Source: an uncultured Pelagibacteraceae bacterium
GTDB lineage: Bacteria > Pseudomonadota > Alphaproteobacteria > Pelagibacterales > Pelagibacteraceae
NCBI GenBank assembly: GCA_902561585.1
Contig: CACEQK010000001.1
Coordinates: 62,001-126,000, forward strand
Reading direction: 5' to 3'
DNA: 64,000 bases
Below the pieces are notes generated by a model. The model was given only the letters and a program-made list of their open reading frames with translations, ran no database searches and was not told the DNA's origin. Of this stretch, positions 22,650 to 33,585 are shown in pieces. How positions within the stretch are numbered: the first letter of the stretch is position 1; each line of letters opens with the position of its first letter. The position numbers and the translations under genes were made by a program.

Positions 22650-24230
22650 TTATTTTTTACATTTAACTATTTCATGCATAGAAAATCTATATGGAATGAT
22701 TGTTTTACTTTTAAAGCATGTATCGGTAAAGTAATTTTTAACATTCTTAAAGTTTATTTCATTTTTTTGTCCTAATAAGTAGACAACTTTAACCTTATTT
22801 TTTTTAATATTCTTATCTACTAATGACTTATAAAACTCAAAATATTTATGATTTTCTGTTGGATGGGTATTATTGTCCCATAAGTACCACCTATTAAGTA
22901 TATTAAGAGATTTATCCAAAAAAGTAGATATAAATTGATAATGCGTAATTAGAGTTTTTTCTCTATTATCGTTATCAATAACTTTTAAAGCTTCTTTTAT
23001 GACTTTTAGTTCATTATTAGGTTGATCAGATTTACTAATCCATTTTAAATTTTTAAAATTTTCATTAATAATATTAGCTTGCACTGCTTTAGTCTTATCA
23101 ATATTTTCTAAATCGTGAAATTTTCTATCTATATTGAACCTTAAATGGAATTTGATTGAAGCAAATAGTACTACAAATAAAATTAAATAAAATATTTTTG
23201 GATCAATCTTTGATTTATTCAAATTTACATGGATTACTGCTGCTAAAATTGGAATTAAGCTAAATATATAAATCTGATTTGCTGTAATTAATTGATTAAA
23301 AAAAAATGCGATAGACGAAAAAATAATTACAAAATTTAAAATATTTAAATTTTTATTATTCTTTTTAAAATTTTTCAATGAGAGAAAAATTAATGGAAAT
23401 AAGAGAAAATGTATAAATTTAAATTCACCAAATATTCTTTTCAAATTTAATTGATCTAATAAACCTATATATGCTGTCTCATCACTGGAAATTCTTCCCT
23501 CTCCAATTGTGATCGGAAATAAAATATACTGGTATATAAAATTTATTAATGGAGTTTTTGTTAAAAGTAGAAAAAGGAAAAATAGTAAAATACTTGTAAT
23601 ACTCCCATATAAAAAAAATTTTAAATTTTTAAAATTTCTCTCTTTTAGAAAATAATAAATTATAAAAAATATTAATATTATTAAAATATAAGCTGTTGGG
23701 GTTTGCATCGAAAGAAATGCAAAAAAACACACATACGGAAATAAAAACCATAAATAACTATTTTTTTTTTTAATAGCAATCAAGAGAATAAAAATTGCAA
23801 GCATAGAGAAGATATATGCATGAATATATGCAAAAGGAGTTCCGCTTAACGGATAACATAACGTAGCAAAACTCAAACAATAAAAAATAATATGAATTGA
23901 TTTTAATTCGTATTCTTTTAAAAAAAAGTATAGGCCAATAGCGCCTAAAATATTTATGAAAGAGCTGTGAGCTAAGTGACTATTCCAGTTATTACCAAAT
24001 AGAAAAAGAAATAAAGCCTCCATGTAGTCAACTAATAAACCTGTAAAAATCCAAAAATCTCTTATTGGCAAATGTCCTTTGGTAATACTGTAGCCAGTAT
24101 CAAGAAACCCAAATGAATCGATAGGCATTATTCCAATATTTCCACTTTGCCAATTTATGAAGTACGAATATATTGAAATACCAATTAGAACTGTGATTTC
24201 TTTATATAATTTTTCTTTTTTTAAAAACAT
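22650..24230 (-). CDS. Polytopic membrane protein, GT-C glycosyltransferase-like
   Basis: This 526-residue protein has about ten or more hydrophobic segments between residues 10 and 365, then a soluble C-terminal part (about 370-526). An early loop has DSFGFLDTGYSITKGHLPIRDFW-like residues (acidic D, then GY, then G-LP-RDFW), which resembles the first periplasmic loop of GT-C glycosyltransferases that use polyprenyl-linked sugars. Function is not established. It is strongly A/T-rich with Phe/Ile/Lys bias. It lies between mdh and sucC, next to a divergent methyltransferase, and reads into sucC. A role in surface glycan modification is inference. Confidence 0.6.
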   Translation of the reverse strand: MFLKKEKLYKEITVLIGISIYSYFINWQSGNIGIMPIDSFGFLDTGYSITKGHLPIRDFWIFTGLLVDYMEALFLFLFGNNWNSHLAHSSFINILGAIGLYFFLKEYELKSIHIIFYCLSFATLCYPLSGTPFAYIHAYIFSMLAIFILLIAIKKKNSYLWFLFPYVCFFAFLSMQTPTAYILIILIFFIIYYFLKERNFKNLKFFLYGSITSILLFFLFLLLTKTPLINFIYQYILFPITIGEGRISSDETAYIGLLDQLNLKRIFGEFKFIHFLLFPLIFLSLKNFKKNNKNLNILNFVIIFSSIAFFFNQLITANQIYIFSLIPILAAVIHVNLNKSKIDPKIFYLILFVVLFASIKFHLRFNIDRKFHDLENIDKTKAVQANIINENFKNLKWISKSDQPNNELKVIKEALKVIDNDNREKTLITHYQFISTFLDKSLNILNRWYLWDNNTHPTENHKYFEFYKSLVDKNIKKNKVKVVYLLGQKNEINFKNVKNYFTDTCFKSKTIIPYRFSMHEIVKCKK

Positions 24231-24258
24231 GTTTGAGACGAAATTTAATAATATAAAA

Positions 24259-24286
24259 TTAACATTTTTTATCTATAACCTATATA
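24259..24286 (+). promoter_or_regulatory. Candidate promoter for the methyltransferase gene
   Basis: TTAACA at 24259-24264 and TATATA at 24281-24286 are 16 bases apart on the plus strand, in the 65-base divergent gap. A transcript would begin only a few bases before the ATG at 24296, so the message may be nearly leaderless. The A/T richness makes chance matches likely. Confidence 0.35.
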
Positions 24287-24295
24287 ACAAACCAA

Positions 24296-25105
24296 ATGTT
24301 AAAAATTTCAAAAAAAATACAGTTTTCAAGTGACGAAAATAAGATGAATTCTTTAGCTAATACAAAAATAGCTCGAGATTTATATTATTCTGCAAAAAGC
24401 CAAAATGTGAAGTTTCTTCTAGAAAAAAGATTTTCTTGGATGAACGAATATATTTATGAGAATGATGTTGGAATTGAAGTTGGATCCGGTGCTGGATTTA
24501 CCAAAGATTTTATTAAAAATAAGAATTTTAAATTAACCGATTTAGGTTCTGATGAACATCTAGACTTCAAAAATATAGATGCACAGGATACTGGATTTCA
24601 TAATGAAAGCTTCGATTATGTGATCGCATCTAATATGATTCATCATATTCCTTATCCAATGAAATTCTTTCGAGAGATGAATAGAATTTTAAAAAAAGAT
24701 GGAAAGTTATTAATTTTTGAGTCTCATTGCTCTATAATATTTCAAATTGCAACATCAATTATGAAACATGAAGGTTTTGATTTTACCTTGAATGTTTGGG
24801 ATGAAAAAAATCCTAAAAGTGATGAGAATGATGCTTGGCACGGAAATATAGCAGTTCCTCACTTAATTTTTGATGACAGAGAAGGTTATAAAAAATTTTT
24901 AGGAAATATTTTTAATGTTGAGTATGACAAATTTACTGAATGTTTTATCTTTTTAAATTCAGGAGGTGTTACGTCAAAGACAAAATGTATACCAATGAAT
25001 AGATTTTTTCTTAATATTCTGGATTTTATTGATAGGATTATTGTTAAAATTTTCCCAAATATTTTTGGTATGGGAAGAAGAATTGTATTAAAAAAAATTA
25101 ATTAA
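24296..25105 (+). CDS. Class I SAM-dependent methyltransferase
   Basis: This 269-residue protein has motif [16 protein letters not shown] (about 55-69), the aspartate-containing LTDLGSD near 80-86, and a motif IV/post-I segment [17 protein letters not shown] near 102-118, followed by [14 protein letters not shown]. This is the Methyltransf_11 pattern. The substrate is unknown; SNMIHHI and the neighbouring GT-C-like protein suggest a small molecule or glycan substrate rather than DNA. It stands alone on the plus strand and its last 4 bases overlap convergent mdh. Confidence 0.75.
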   Translation: MLKISKKIQFSSDENKMNSLANTKIARDLYYSAKSQNVKFLLEKRFSWMNEYIYENDVGIEVGSGAGFTKDFIKNKNFKLTDLGSDEHLDFKNIDAQDTGFHNESFDYVIASNMIHHIPYPMKFFREMNRILKKDGKLLIFESHCSIIFQIATSIMKHEGFDFTLNVWDEKNPKSDENDAWHGNIAVPHLIFDDREGYKKFLGNIFNVEYDKFTECFIFLNSGGVTSKTKCIPMNRFFLNILDFIDRIIVKIFPNIFGMGRRIVLKKIN

Positions 25106-26058
25106 AGTGTCGAGTCTATTTTTTTAGCAGCATTGAATAATTCTTTGACTGCGTCAATTGATTTTTCAAAATTTTTCTTTTCATCGGAAGATAAATTCAA
25201 TTCTATAATTTTTTCAACACCGCCAGATCCAATAATTACTGGTACACCGGCATATATATCTTTGGTTCCATATTCTCCATTTAAATATGCTGCACATGGT
25301 AGCTGTTTTTTTGAGTCCTTTAAATAGCACTCTGCCATCTCAACTCCTGAAGCTGCTGGAGCATAAAAAGCCGAACCTTTTTCTAAAAACTTTACAATTT
25401 CGGCTCCCCCTTTTTTTGTTCTATCAACTATTTGATCTAGTCTTTCTTTAGACAATTTTCCTTCTTTTACTAGCTCACTAATTTTTTTTCCTTCTACTTC
25501 AGTTGACTCCAACATTGCAACCATACTATCCCCATGACCTCCAAGAACAAATGACTTTATTTTATTCACTGGGACTTTTAATTCTTCAGATAAGAAATAA
25601 ATAAACCTTGATGAGTCCAATATACCAGCCATCCCAACAACTTTATTTTTTGGTAAACCAGAATATTTTTGAAGTGCCATTACAATAACGTCTAACGGGT
25701 TAGTAATACATATTACAAATGCACCAGGTGAGGTTTTTTTAATTCCTTCAGCTACTTGTTTAATTATTTTTAAATTAATGCCAAGTAAATCATCTCTTGT
25801 CATCCCAGGTTTTCTAGGTACTCCAGCTGTTATTATTATCACATCAGAGTTTTTTGTGTCCTCATAATTATCTGTCCCTGAAAGGTTTACGTTAAAACCT
25901 GAAACAGGTGAAGATTGAGCTATATCTAGTGCTTTTCCTTTTGCAATGCCTGATGCTACATCAAACAAAACTACATCAGCTAATCCTTTAAGCGCTATTA
26001 GATGTGCTAGAGTTCCACCAATTTGGCCTGCTCCGATTAAAGTTATTTTTTTTCTCAT
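25102..26058 (-). CDS. mdh: Malate dehydrogenase (LDH-like type)
   Basis: This 318-residue NAD-dependent enzyme has the Rossmann motif [12 protein letters not shown] (8-19), the substrate-binding loop [13 protein letters not shown] (about 80-92), ITNPLDVIV and the catalytic GGHGDSMV (His about 174). These are signatures of the LDH-like MDH group of alphaproteobacteria. It interconverts malate and oxaloacetate. It is 14 bases downstream of mmsA, ending the sdhCDAB-mmsA-mdh run. Its 3' end overlaps the methyltransferase. Confidence 0.95.
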   Translation of the reverse strand: MRKKITLIGAGQIGGTLAHLIALKGLADVVLFDVASGIAKGKALDIAQSSPVSGFNVNLSGTDNYEDTKNSDVIIITAGVPRKPGMTRDDLLGINLKIIKQVAEGIKKTSPGAFVICITNPLDVIVMALQKYSGLPKNKVVGMAGILDSSRFIYFLSEELKVPVNKIKSFVLGGHGDSMVAMLESTEVEGKKISELVKEGKLSKERLDQIVDRTKKGGAEIVKFLEKGSAFYAPAASGVEMAECYLKDSKKQLPCAAYLNGEYGTKDIYAGVPVIIGSGGVEKIIELNLSSDEKKNFEKSIDAVKELFNAAKKIDSTL

Positions 26059-26072
26059 TAATCTCTTATTTA

Positions 26073-27566
26073 TTATTTCATTGTTGGCATAACAAATTCT
26101 GGGTCAGATCTGAGACCTGATGGCCATCTAGATGTTATTGTTTTAAGTTTAGTATAAAATCTCACACCTTCTGGACCGTGCATATGTTGATCTCCAAACA
26201 GAGATCTTTTCCAACCACCAAAACTATGAAATGCCATGGGAACTGGTATTGGAATATTAATTCCAACCATACCTATTTTGGCTCTATTAGAAAAAGTTCT
26301 CCCAGAGTCACCGTCTCTTGTAAATATGCTTACACCGTTACCAAACTCATGGTCATTTACTAATTGTAAAGCTTCATCAAAATCTTTAGCTCTGACTACA
26401 GATAAGACAGGTCCGAATATTTCTTCTTTGTAAATCCTCATGTCCTTTGTAACATGATCAAACAAACATCCTCCAATATAATATCCTTTTTCATATCCTT
26501 GAATTTTAAAATTTCTCCCGTCGACAACTAATTTAGCTCCTTCTTTTTCTCCAATGTCTACATAGCTTTTTACTTTTTCAAGATGTTCTTTAGTAACTAA
26601 GGGTCCCATTTCAGATTGTTTATCCATACCAGGACCAACTTTTAACGCTTCAACCTTTTTTGCTAAAGAAGATACTAGCTTATCTCCAATTCCTCCAACG
26701 GCTACTGCTACTGATTGTGCCATACATCTTTCACCTGCTGAACCATAAGCAGCGCCCATTAAACCATTAACTGCTTGATCTAAGTCACAGTCTGGCATAA
26801 CAACGCAGTGATTTTTAGCTCCACCTAATGCTTGTACTCTTTTTTCATTCTTAGCACAATTTTCATAGATATATTTTGCGATTGGTGTTGAACCAACAAA
26901 GCTCATAGCTACAACATCTTTGCTATTAATTAATGCATCAACAGCTTCTTTATCTCCATTCACTACATTTAAAACTCCATCAGGTAGGCCTGCTTCTTTT
27001 AAAAGTTCTGCTAATCTAATAGAACAAGAAGGATCTTTTTCTGATGGTTTTAATACAAATGTATTTCCACATGCTATTGCCATTGGGAACATCCACATTG
27101 GTACCATTGCAGGAAAATTAAAAGGTGTAATACCAGCACAAACTCCTAATGGTTGTCTAACAGACCAACTATCTACGTTAGTTCCTACGTTTTCAGTAAA
27201 CTCCCCTTTAAGCATTTGCGGTATTCCACAAGCATACTCAACCACTTCTAAACCCCTTGTTAAAGATCCTTTTGCATCTTCATAAACTTTGCCGTGCTCT
27301 GAAACGATAATTTTTGTAAGTTCATCAGATTTTTTTTCTATTAACTCTTTAAATTTAAACATTATTCGAGCTCTCTGCAGTGGAGGTTTATTTGACCAAG
27401 ACTCAAAAGCATTTTTTGCATTAGCAATTGCTTCATTAACATCTTTAGTGCTAGCTAATCTTACTTCTGCACTTTGTTCTCCTGTGGCTGGATTAAATAC
27501 TTTTCCTACTTTTTTTGAATTACCAGTAAAAGATTTACCATTTACAAAGTGATTAATCGTTTTCAT
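26073..27566 (-). CDS. mmsA: Methylmalonate-semialdehyde dehydrogenase (CoA-acylating)
   Basis: This 497-residue aldehyde dehydrogenase has [17 protein letters not shown] (145-161), the nucleotide fold [13 protein letters not shown] near 223-235, and the nucleophile Cys281 in SAGERCMAQ. The ERCMA sequence and the C-terminal [13 protein letters not shown]-type segment are features of MmsA, which converts methylmalonate or malonate semialdehyde to propionyl- or acetyl-CoA in valine and inositol degradation. It lies between sdhB and mdh, so its CoA product is made next to the TCA genes. Confidence 0.92.
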   Translation of the reverse strand: MKTINHFVNGKSFTGNSKKVGKVFNPATGEQSAEVRLASTKDVNEAIANAKNAFESWSNKPPLQRARIMFKFKELIEKKSDELTKIIVSEHGKVYEDAKGSLTRGLEVVEYACGIPQMLKGEFTENVGTNVDSWSVRQPLGVCAGITPFNFPAMVPMWMFPMAIACGNTFVLKPSEKDPSCSIRLAELLKEAGLPDGVLNVVNGDKEAVDALINSKDVVAMSFVGSTPIAKYIYENCAKNEKRVQALGGAKNHCVVMPDCDLDQAVNGLMGAAYGSAGERCMAQSVAVAVGGIGDKLVSSLAKKVEALKVGPGMDKQSEMGPLVTKEHLEKVKSYVDIGEKEGAKLVVDGRNFKIQGYEKGYYIGGCLFDHVTKDMRIYKEEIFGPVLSVVRAKDFDEALQLVNDHEFGNGVSIFTRDGDSGRTFSNRAKIGMVGINIPIPVPMAFHSFGGWKRSLFGDQHMHGPEGVRFYTKLKTITSRWPSGLRSDPEFVMPTMK

Positions 27567-27589
27567 GATGTTATTGAATAAATAAGGAT

Positions 27590-28366
27590 TTAACCTGTTG
27601 CAAGCATTTTCTTAATAGAACCAATTGCTTTTGCAGGATTTAATCCCTTTGGACAAGAATTAGTGCAATTCATGATAGTATGACACCTATATAATTTTAG
27701 CTCGTCCGCTACTTTTTTTAACCTCTCTTTTTTATCTCCGTCTCTACTATCGTTAATCCACCTATAAGCTTGCAATAAAACAGCGGGACCTAAATACTTA
27801 TCGCCATTCCACCAATAACTTGGACACGATGTTGAACAGCAAGCGCAAAGAATACACTCATAATATCCGTCTAGTTTTTCTCTATCTTTTTGGGATTGTT
27901 TTAATTCAATTTTTTCTTCACCGGTTTGTTGTGTTTGAAGCCAAGGTTTAATTGACTCGTATTGTTTATAAAGAGTTGTCAAATCACCAATTAAATCTTT
28001 TACCACTTTTAAATGTGGAAGAGGGTAAACATTTAAATCTCCATTGATATCTGAGTGAGATTTAATACAAGCTAGAGTATTTACACCGTCAATATTCATT
28101 GCACATGAACCACAAACCCCATGAGCGCATGATCTTCTAAAAGTGAGCGATGAATCTATTTCATTTTTAATCTTAAATAAAATGTCTAGTACTTTTGGAC
28201 CACAATTATCCATGTCCACTTCAAAAGTATCTACTCTAGGATTTTTGCCCGTAGATGGATCCCATCTGTATACGTTTACTTTTTTTAAATTTTTGGAATT
28301 TGTTTTATCTTTATAATATGCACCAACTTCAATTTTTGAATTTTCAGGCAGGTTAAATTGAGCCAT
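27590..28366 (-). CDS. sdhB: Succinate dehydrogenase iron-sulfur subunit
   Basis: This 258-residue subunit has the plant-type [2Fe-2S] cysteines ([15 protein letters not shown], about 78-92), the [4Fe-4S] motif [12 protein letters not shown] near 170-181 and the [3Fe-4S] motif [14 protein letters not shown] near 228-241. It passes electrons from SdhA to the membrane quinone site. It abuts sdhA (TAA/ATG directly adjacent). Full length. Confidence 0.97.
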   Translation of the reverse strand: MAQFNLPENSKIEVGAYYKDKTNSKNLKKVNVYRWDPSTGKNPRVDTFEVDMDNCGPKVLDILFKIKNEIDSSLTFRRSCAHGVCGSCAMNIDGVNTLACIKSHSDINGDLNVYPLPHLKVVKDLIGDLTTLYKQYESIKPWLQTQQTGEEKIELKQSQKDREKLDGYYECILCACCSTSCPSYWWNGDKYLGPAVLLQAYRWINDSRDGDKKERLKKVADELKLYRCHTIMNCTNSCPKGLNPAKAIGSIKKMLATG

Positions 28367-30142
28367 TTAATAAACTCTTTCCTTTGGTGGAAAGTACTGA
28401 ACATCATTAGTTAAGGTTCTAGAATGTACATCTCTATACTTTATCTTTACCTTTTTGTCACTTTGCCAAGCCAAAGTGTGTTTCATAAAGTTTTTATCGT
28501 CCCTTTTGCTATAGTCTTCTCTTGCATGAGCTCCTCGGCTTTCTTTTCTATTATATGCAGAGTCCATTGTAGTTAAAGCTTGTCTTATTAAATTATCAAA
28601 CTCCAAAGTTTCTACTAAATCAGTATTAAATAGTAATGATTTATCTTTTACTGATACATCTTGAAGACCGTCATAAGGTTTTCTAATTTGTTCAACACCT
28701 TCTTTTAAAGTTTTTTCTGATCTAAACACTGCACATTTTGATTGCATTGTTTTTTGCATCTTTAATCTTAGTTCTGAAGTTTTCGTCGAACCATTAGAAT
28801 TTCTAATTTTATCAAATCTATCTAAACACTTGTCGGTTTCAGATTTTGAAACTTCTTCATGCGGCATTCCAGGTTTAACAAGTTCTGATGCTCTTTTTGC
28901 GGCCGCTCTTCCAAATACTACAAGATCAATTAATGAGTTAGAACCAAGTCTATTCGCACCATGCACTGAAACACATGCAGCTTCTCCAATTGCCATTAAT
29001 CCTGGAACTGTTTTTTCTGATCCATTTAATGTTAAAACTTCCGCTTTATAATTTGTTGGTATACCTCCCATGTTATAATGTACAGTAGGCACAACTGGTA
29101 TTGGTTCTTTATTAATGTTAACATTAGCAAATGTTTTTGCTGCTTCTGTAATTCCTGGAAGTCTTTCTTCTAATACTTCTTTATCTAAATGATCTAAGTG
29201 TAAGTTAATGTGATCTTTATCCTTTCCAACTCCTCTTCCTTCGTTAATTTCCATTTCCATTGATCTACTTACAACATCTCTTGAAGCTAAATCTTTTGCG
29301 TTAGGAGCATATCGTTCCATAAATCTTTCACCTTTTCCATTAACTAAAAAGCCACCTTCACCTCTTGCTCCTTCAGTGATTAAGCAACCAACACCATAAA
29401 TTCCTGTTGGGTGAAACTGAACGAACTCCATATCCTGTAACGGCAAACCTGCTCTTAAAACCATCGCGTTTCCATCTCCGGTACAAGTATGAGCTGATGT
29501 TGCAGAGTAATAAACTTTTCCATAACCACCTGTTGCTATAATTGTTATATGTGATCTGAATCTGTGAATAGTTCCATCAGTTAAGTTCCAAGCAATCACT
29601 CCTTTGCACTCACCGTTTTTCATAATTAAATCTAATGCAAAGTATTCAATAAAAAATTCTGTATTATGCTTCAATGCTTGGCCATAAAGTGTGTGTAGAA
29701 TTGCATGACCTGTTCTGTCAGCAGCTGCACAAGTTCTTTGTGCTGTTCCATTTCCATAATTTTTTGTCATTCCACCAAAAGGCCGCTGATATATTTTTCC
29801 ATCATCTGTTCTGCTAAATGGTACGCCGTATCTTTCAAGCTCTACAACTGCTCTAGGTGCTTCTTTACACAAATATTCTATTGCATCTTGGTCTCCTAAC
29901 CAGTCTGATCCTTTAACAGTATCGTACATATGCCATCTCCAATCATCTTCACCCATATTTCCAAGGGCTGCAGAGATACCTCCTTGAGCTGCAGAAGTGT
30001 GACTTCTAGTTGGAAAAACTTTTGAAATACAAGCAGTTTTTAATCCTGCTTCGGATAAACCAACAGCTGCTCTTAAACCTGAGCCGCCAGCTCCAAGTAC
30101 AACAACATCATATTCATGATCAATAATTTTGTATGCAGTCAT
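28367..30142 (-). CDS. sdhA: Succinate dehydrogenase flavoprotein subunit
   Basis: This 591-residue flavoprotein has [18 protein letters not shown] (17-34) for FAD, the covalent-flavin histidine segment [16 protein letters not shown] (about 47-62), [21 protein letters not shown] and [19 protein letters not shown] near 385-405. The catalytic Arg segment HAREDY is at the C-terminal part. It oxidises succinate to fumarate at the cytoplasmic face. It follows sdhD directly. Confidence 0.98.
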   Translation of the reverse strand: MTAYKIIDHEYDVVVLGAGGSGLRAAVGLSEAGLKTACISKVFPTRSHTSAAQGGISAALGNMGEDDWRWHMYDTVKGSDWLGDQDAIEYLCKEAPRAVVELERYGVPFSRTDDGKIYQRPFGGMTKNYGNGTAQRTCAAADRTGHAILHTLYGQALKHNTEFFIEYFALDLIMKNGECKGVIAWNLTDGTIHRFRSHITIIATGGYGKVYYSATSAHTCTGDGNAMVLRAGLPLQDMEFVQFHPTGIYGVGCLITEGARGEGGFLVNGKGERFMERYAPNAKDLASRDVVSRSMEMEINEGRGVGKDKDHINLHLDHLDKEVLEERLPGITEAAKTFANVNINKEPIPVVPTVHYNMGGIPTNYKAEVLTLNGSEKTVPGLMAIGEAACVSVHGANRLGSNSLIDLVVFGRAAAKRASELVKPGMPHEEVSKSETDKCLDRFDKIRNSNGSTKTSELRLKMQKTMQSKCAVFRSEKTLKEGVEQIRKPYDGLQDVSVKDKSLLFNTDLVETLEFDNLIRQALTTMDSAYNRKESRGAHAREDYSKRDDKNFMKHTLAWQSDKKVKIKYRDVHSRTLTNDVQYFPPKERVY

Positions 30143-30466
30143 TTATAAATTAAATATTCCAATAATAGTAATTAATGGCATTAATATAGCAAATATATTA
30201 AGTAGTTTATTTGCGACATTTTTGATTTTTTCATCCTGTACATAGTCTTCAAATATCTCACTTATTGTTAATGCTGAAAAAAAGAAGGCTATAATTATAA
30301 AAATCGAGAACAGAATTTGAGAAGGCTGTTCTGAAAAGAATAAAGCTACCTCTGTGTAATTATTTTTGTAAATGGATATAAAGTTCAAAATAAACCAAAC
30401 CATAAAAGGCAAAAGCAAAAATGAGCTTAATTTAGTGAATAACCATTTTTTTGTTGAAACGTGCAT
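30143..30466 (-). CDS. sdhD: Succinate dehydrogenase membrane anchor SdhD
   Basis: This 107-residue protein has three hydrophobic helices (about 12-33, 45-66 and 83-105) and GISEIFEDYVQDEKIK between the second and third, a loop equivalent to the H-x-x-x-D-Y-region of SdhD: here ISEIFEDYV retains the D-Y pair. Sequence conservation is low in this family; the call depends mainly on position between sdhC and sdhA. It helps bind quinone and heme b. Confidence 0.88.
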   Translation of the reverse strand: MHVSTKKWLFTKLSSFLLLPFMVWFILNFISIYKNNYTEVALFFSEQPSQILFSIFIIIAFFFSALTISEIFEDYVQDEKIKNVANKLLNIFAILMPLITIIGIFNL

Positions 30467-30467
30467 A

Positions 30468-30854
30468 TTAAAAAAAATTAGCTCCTATTAAATAAAATAT
30501 GATTGTTAATATAAAAGAACCAACTAAAGCTAACACTCCAGTTATCTTTGATATTTTTAAATCAAATCCATAGCCGAGATCCCAAAATAAATGTCTTAGC
30601 TCATTTAGGATATGAAAACTAAAAGTCCAACAAAGTCCAATCGCTATAAATTTTCCAAAAAAACTGTTAAAAAATGTATAAATGATTTCATAGCTTTCTC
30701 CTCCTAGTAATAAAGATAAACTCCAAAAACAAATTAGTGTAATTGCAAAAAAGTTTACTACTCCAACTATTCTATGAGTTATTGAAAGCAAAGATGAAAT
30801 TTGCCATTTATAAATTTGAAGATGTGGACTTAAGGGACTTTTATTATCTTGCAT
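30468..30854 (-). CDS. sdhC: Succinate dehydrogenase cytochrome b556 subunit SdhC
   Basis: The SdhC signature SPLSPHLQIYKWQ follows the ATG at 30854 closely, so this start (128 residues) is preferred over an upstream ATG at 30896, which would overlap asd by 22 bases. SITHRIVGVVN (about 24-34) is the quinone-site segment, and HILNELRHLFWDLGYG (about 85-100) carries the heme-ligand histidine. Three transmembrane helices. It heads sdhCDAB. Confidence 0.93.
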   Translation of the reverse strand: MQDNKSPLSPHLQIYKWQISSLLSITHRIVGVVNFFAITLICFWSLSLLLGGESYEIIYTFFNSFFGKFIAIGLCWTFSFHILNELRHLFWDLGYGFDLKISKITGVLALVGSFILTIIFYLIGANFF

Positions 30855-30874
30855 AAAGAATTTATAAACTAAAG

Positions 30875-31867
30875 TTATAATTTTTTCACTAAACACTCTG
30901 CTATTTGCACAGTATTTAAAGCCGCTCCTTTTAATAAATTATCAGATACAACCCACATATTAATAGCTTTCACATTTGAATTATCTTTTCTAATTCTAGA
31001 AATGTAAGTGGTATAATCTCCTTCTACTTCTAGAGGTGTTATATACCCACCATCACTACGATCATCGACCACTTTACAACCTGGAGCTTTTTTTAAAATT
31101 CTTATTACGTTTTCTAAATCAAATAAATTATCAAATTCAATATTAATTGACTCCGAGTGTCCGGTTTTTACAGGAACACGCACACAAGTAGCAGTAACAT
31201 CAATGTCTTCATCTAATATTTTTTTTGTCTCATTTGTCATCTTAAGCTCTTCTTTTGTATAACCATCAGCACCGAAAGTGTCTATATGAGGTATCAAGTT
31301 AAAGGCAATTTGTTTTGTAAAATTTTTTGAATTTATTTTTTTTTCATCTAAAAAATCTTTTGTCTGAGAAAAAAGTTCATCCATTGCAGCTTTTCCAGCG
31401 CCGGATACAGCCTGGTATGTTGATACAACGACTCTGTTTATTTTATACTCATCATGTAGAGGTTTTAATGCAAGAACCATTTGCATAGTTGAACAATTAG
31501 GGTTTGCAATTATATTTTTATGTTTGTCTAAAGCTTCTGGATTAACTTCAGGTACAACTAAAGGAATTCCTTTCACCATTCTGAAGTAACTAGAATTATC
31601 AATAACAACAGTTTTTTTTGCTGCTTTATGAGCCCACTCTTTTGCAATCTGACTTCCTGCTGCAAAAAATGTTATTTTTGCTTTAGAAAATTCATATTTT
31701 TCTAAATCAATTATTTCGATCTCTTTGTCTCTAAATTTAATTTTTTTTCCAGCACTTTTTGCTGATGCTACTAAAAAAAGTTCTTTAAATGGAATTTTAG
31801 ATTTCTCTAGAATTTCTATGGTTTTTCTACCCACATTTCCAGACGCTCCAATTATTGCAAAGTTCAT
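30875..31867 (-). CDS. asd: Aspartate-semialdehyde dehydrogenase
   Basis: This 330-residue NADPH enzyme reduces aspartyl phosphate to the semialdehyde, the branch point for Lys/DAP, Met and Thr. It has GASGNVGRKTIEIL (7-20), the catalytic Cys125 in NPNCSTMQM and the downstream QAVSGAGKAAMDEL and LIPHIDTFG segments with the catalytic His. It sits between leuB (10-base gap) and sdhC. dapF, which uses a downstream product, is about 6 kb away. Confidence 0.96.
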   Translation of the reverse strand: MNFAIIGASGNVGRKTIEILEKSKIPFKELFLVASAKSAGKKIKFRDKEIEIIDLEKYEFSKAKITFFAAGSQIAKEWAHKAAKKTVVIDNSSYFRMVKGIPLVVPEVNPEALDKHKNIIANPNCSTMQMVLALKPLHDEYKINRVVVSTYQAVSGAGKAAMDELFSQTKDFLDEKKINSKNFTKQIAFNLIPHIDTFGADGYTKEELKMTNETKKILDEDIDVTATCVRVPVKTGHSESINIEFDNLFDLENVIRILKKAPGCKVVDDRSDGGYITPLEVEGDYTTYISRIRKDNSNVKAINMWVVSDNLLKGAALNTVQIAECLVKKL

Positions 31868-31877
31868 AATAACTATA

Positions 31878-32984
31878 TTATTTCAATTTTGCTATGATTG
31901 CATCACCCATATCAGATGTAGAAACTTCTTTCATGTTTTTAGACATGATATCTTTGGTTCTTAGACCGTCATCTAAAACACTTTGAACGGCTTTATCTAA
32001 TTGATCAGCTTCTTTATCTAGATCAAGAGAATACTTTAATGCCATTGATAAACTTAATATTGTTGCAATAGGGTTAGCTATATTTTTTCCAGCTATATCT
32101 GGCGCCGATCCATGAACGGGCTCATACATTGATCTAATTTTTCCATTCTTATCTTTTGCCCCGAGTGAAGCTGATGGTAATAAGCCTAGTGAGCCGGTTA
32201 GCATAGCTGCTTCATCAGATAAAATATCTCCAAATAAATTATCTGTAACAATCACGTCAAATTGTTTTGGATTTCTTAAAAGTTGCATTGCACAATTGTC
32301 AGCTAACATATGGTCTAATTCAACTTTTTTGTATTCTTTCTCTTTAAGAGCTTGGACTTCTTCTCTCCATAAAATTCCAGCTTCCATTACATTTGATTTT
32401 TCACATGATGTAACTTTATTTTTTCTTTTCTTGGCTAAATCAAAAGCAACTCTTGCAACTCTTTGAATTTCACTTGTCGTATAAGTATGAGTATTAATTC
32501 CCTTTCGCTCACCATTTTCAATAGGTTCTATGCCTCTAGGTTCGCCAAAATAAATTCCACCTGTTAGTTCTCTAACAATCATTATATCTAAACCTGAAAT
32601 TATTTCTGATTTAAGAGATGAGGCTTCCACTAATTGTTTAAAACAAATAGCTGGACGTAAATTAGCAAAAAGTTTTAATTCTTTTCTTAGTTTTAAAAGT
32701 GCTCTTTCAGGTCTTTTTGAGAACTCTAAGTTATCATATTTAGGTCCTCCTACAGCCCCAAGAATTACAGCTTCGCTTTCAAGTGCTTTATAAAAAACTT
32801 CATCTGTAATAGGTATTTTGTGTTTTTCATAAGAGGCCCCTCCAACTAAACCTTCTTCAATTTTAAAATCTAAAGATTTGTTTTTGTTAAACCATTCTAT
32901 GATTTTTTTTACCTCTCTTACTACTTCAGGACCTATACCGTCTCCTGGAAGAAGTAAAAGCTTTCTATCTTTTACTTTAATCAT
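31878..32984 (-). CDS. leuB: 3-isopropylmalate dehydrogenase
   Basis: This 368-residue oxidative decarboxylase has [11 protein letters not shown] (11-21), GAVGGPKYD near 76-84, [14 protein letters not shown] near 136-149 and [26 protein letters not shown] near 245-270 (key residues D, N, D). [18 protein letters not shown] confirms the beta-decarboxylating family. LeuB rather than isocitrate dehydrogenase by neighbours leuD and leuC. Its start overlaps the leuD end by 8 bases. Confidence 0.96.
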   Translation of the reverse strand: MIKVKDRKLLLLPGDGIGPEVVREVKKIIEWFNKNKSLDFKIEEGLVGGASYEKHKIPITDEVFYKALESEAVILGAVGGPKYDNLEFSKRPERALLKLRKELKLFANLRPAICFKQLVEASSLKSEIISGLDIMIVRELTGGIYFGEPRGIEPIENGERKGINTHTYTTSEIQRVARVAFDLAKKRKNKVTSCEKSNVMEAGILWREEVQALKEKEYKKVELDHMLADNCAMQLLRNPKQFDVIVTDNLFGDILSDEAAMLTGSLGLLPSASLGAKDKNGKIRSMYEPVHGSAPDIAGKNIANPIATILSLSMALKYSLDLDKEADQLDKAVQSVLDDGLRTKDIMSKNMKEVSTSDMGDAIIAKLK

Positions 32985-33585
32985 TCTTTAATAGCCAAGG
33001 TGAATTTTCTTTTATATTTTTTTCAAAATTATCTATTTGTGATGTTTTTTCTAATGACAGGGCAATATCATCTAATCCTTCTATCAGACATTTTTTTTTA
33101 AAAGAATCGACTTCAAATTTTATAACTTTATTTCCATATTTAATTTCTTGTTTTTCTAAATCAATTTCGATTTCTTTTTTTCTTTTTGAATACTCTGATA
33201 ACTCCACAACAATTTGTTCGTCGATTTTTATTGGCAAGATTCCATTTTTAAAACAATTATTGTAAAATATATCAGCAAAGCTAGAACTTATTACACATTT
33301 AATACCAAAATCTGAAAGTGCCCATGGAGCATGTTCCCTGGATGAACCGCATCCAAAATTTTTTCCTGCTAATAAAATTCTAGATTTATTATAAGGTTCT
33401 TTGTTTAAAATGAAATCTTGAATAATTTTTCCATTTTCATCATATCGCATTTCATAAAATAAGCTTTTGCCTAAACCGGTTCTTTTAATGGTCTTTAAAA
33501 ACTGCTTAGGAATTATCATATCCGTATCAATGTTCTGTAAAGACAAATAAGAAGGGATTGATTTTAAATTTGTAAATTTTTCCAT
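32977..33585 (-). CDS. leuD: 3-isopropylmalate dehydratase small subunit
   Basis: This 202-residue swivelling domain has [15 protein letters not shown] (17-31), [17 protein letters not shown] (about 74-90) and [16 protein letters not shown] near 103-118. It completes the isopropylmalate isomerase active site with LeuC. One base separates it from the leuC stop, and it overlaps leuB by 8 bases. Length is normal. Confidence 0.96.
   Translation of the reverse strand: MEKFTNLKSIPSYLSLQNIDTDMIIPKQFLKTIKRTGLGKSLFYEMRYDENGKIIQDFILNKEPYNKSRILLAGKNFGCGSSREHAPWALSDFGIKCVISSSFADIFYNNCFKNGILPIKIDEQIVVELSEYSKRKKEIEIDLEKQEIKYGNKVIKFEVDSFKKKCLIEGLDDIALSLEKTSQIDNFEKNIKENSPWLLKND

Noticed and set aside
30855-30896. 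ATG at 30896 as sdhC start
   Set aside because: It would overlap asd and add 14 residues that the SdhC family lacks; SPLSPHLQIY follows the ATG at 30854 as expected.
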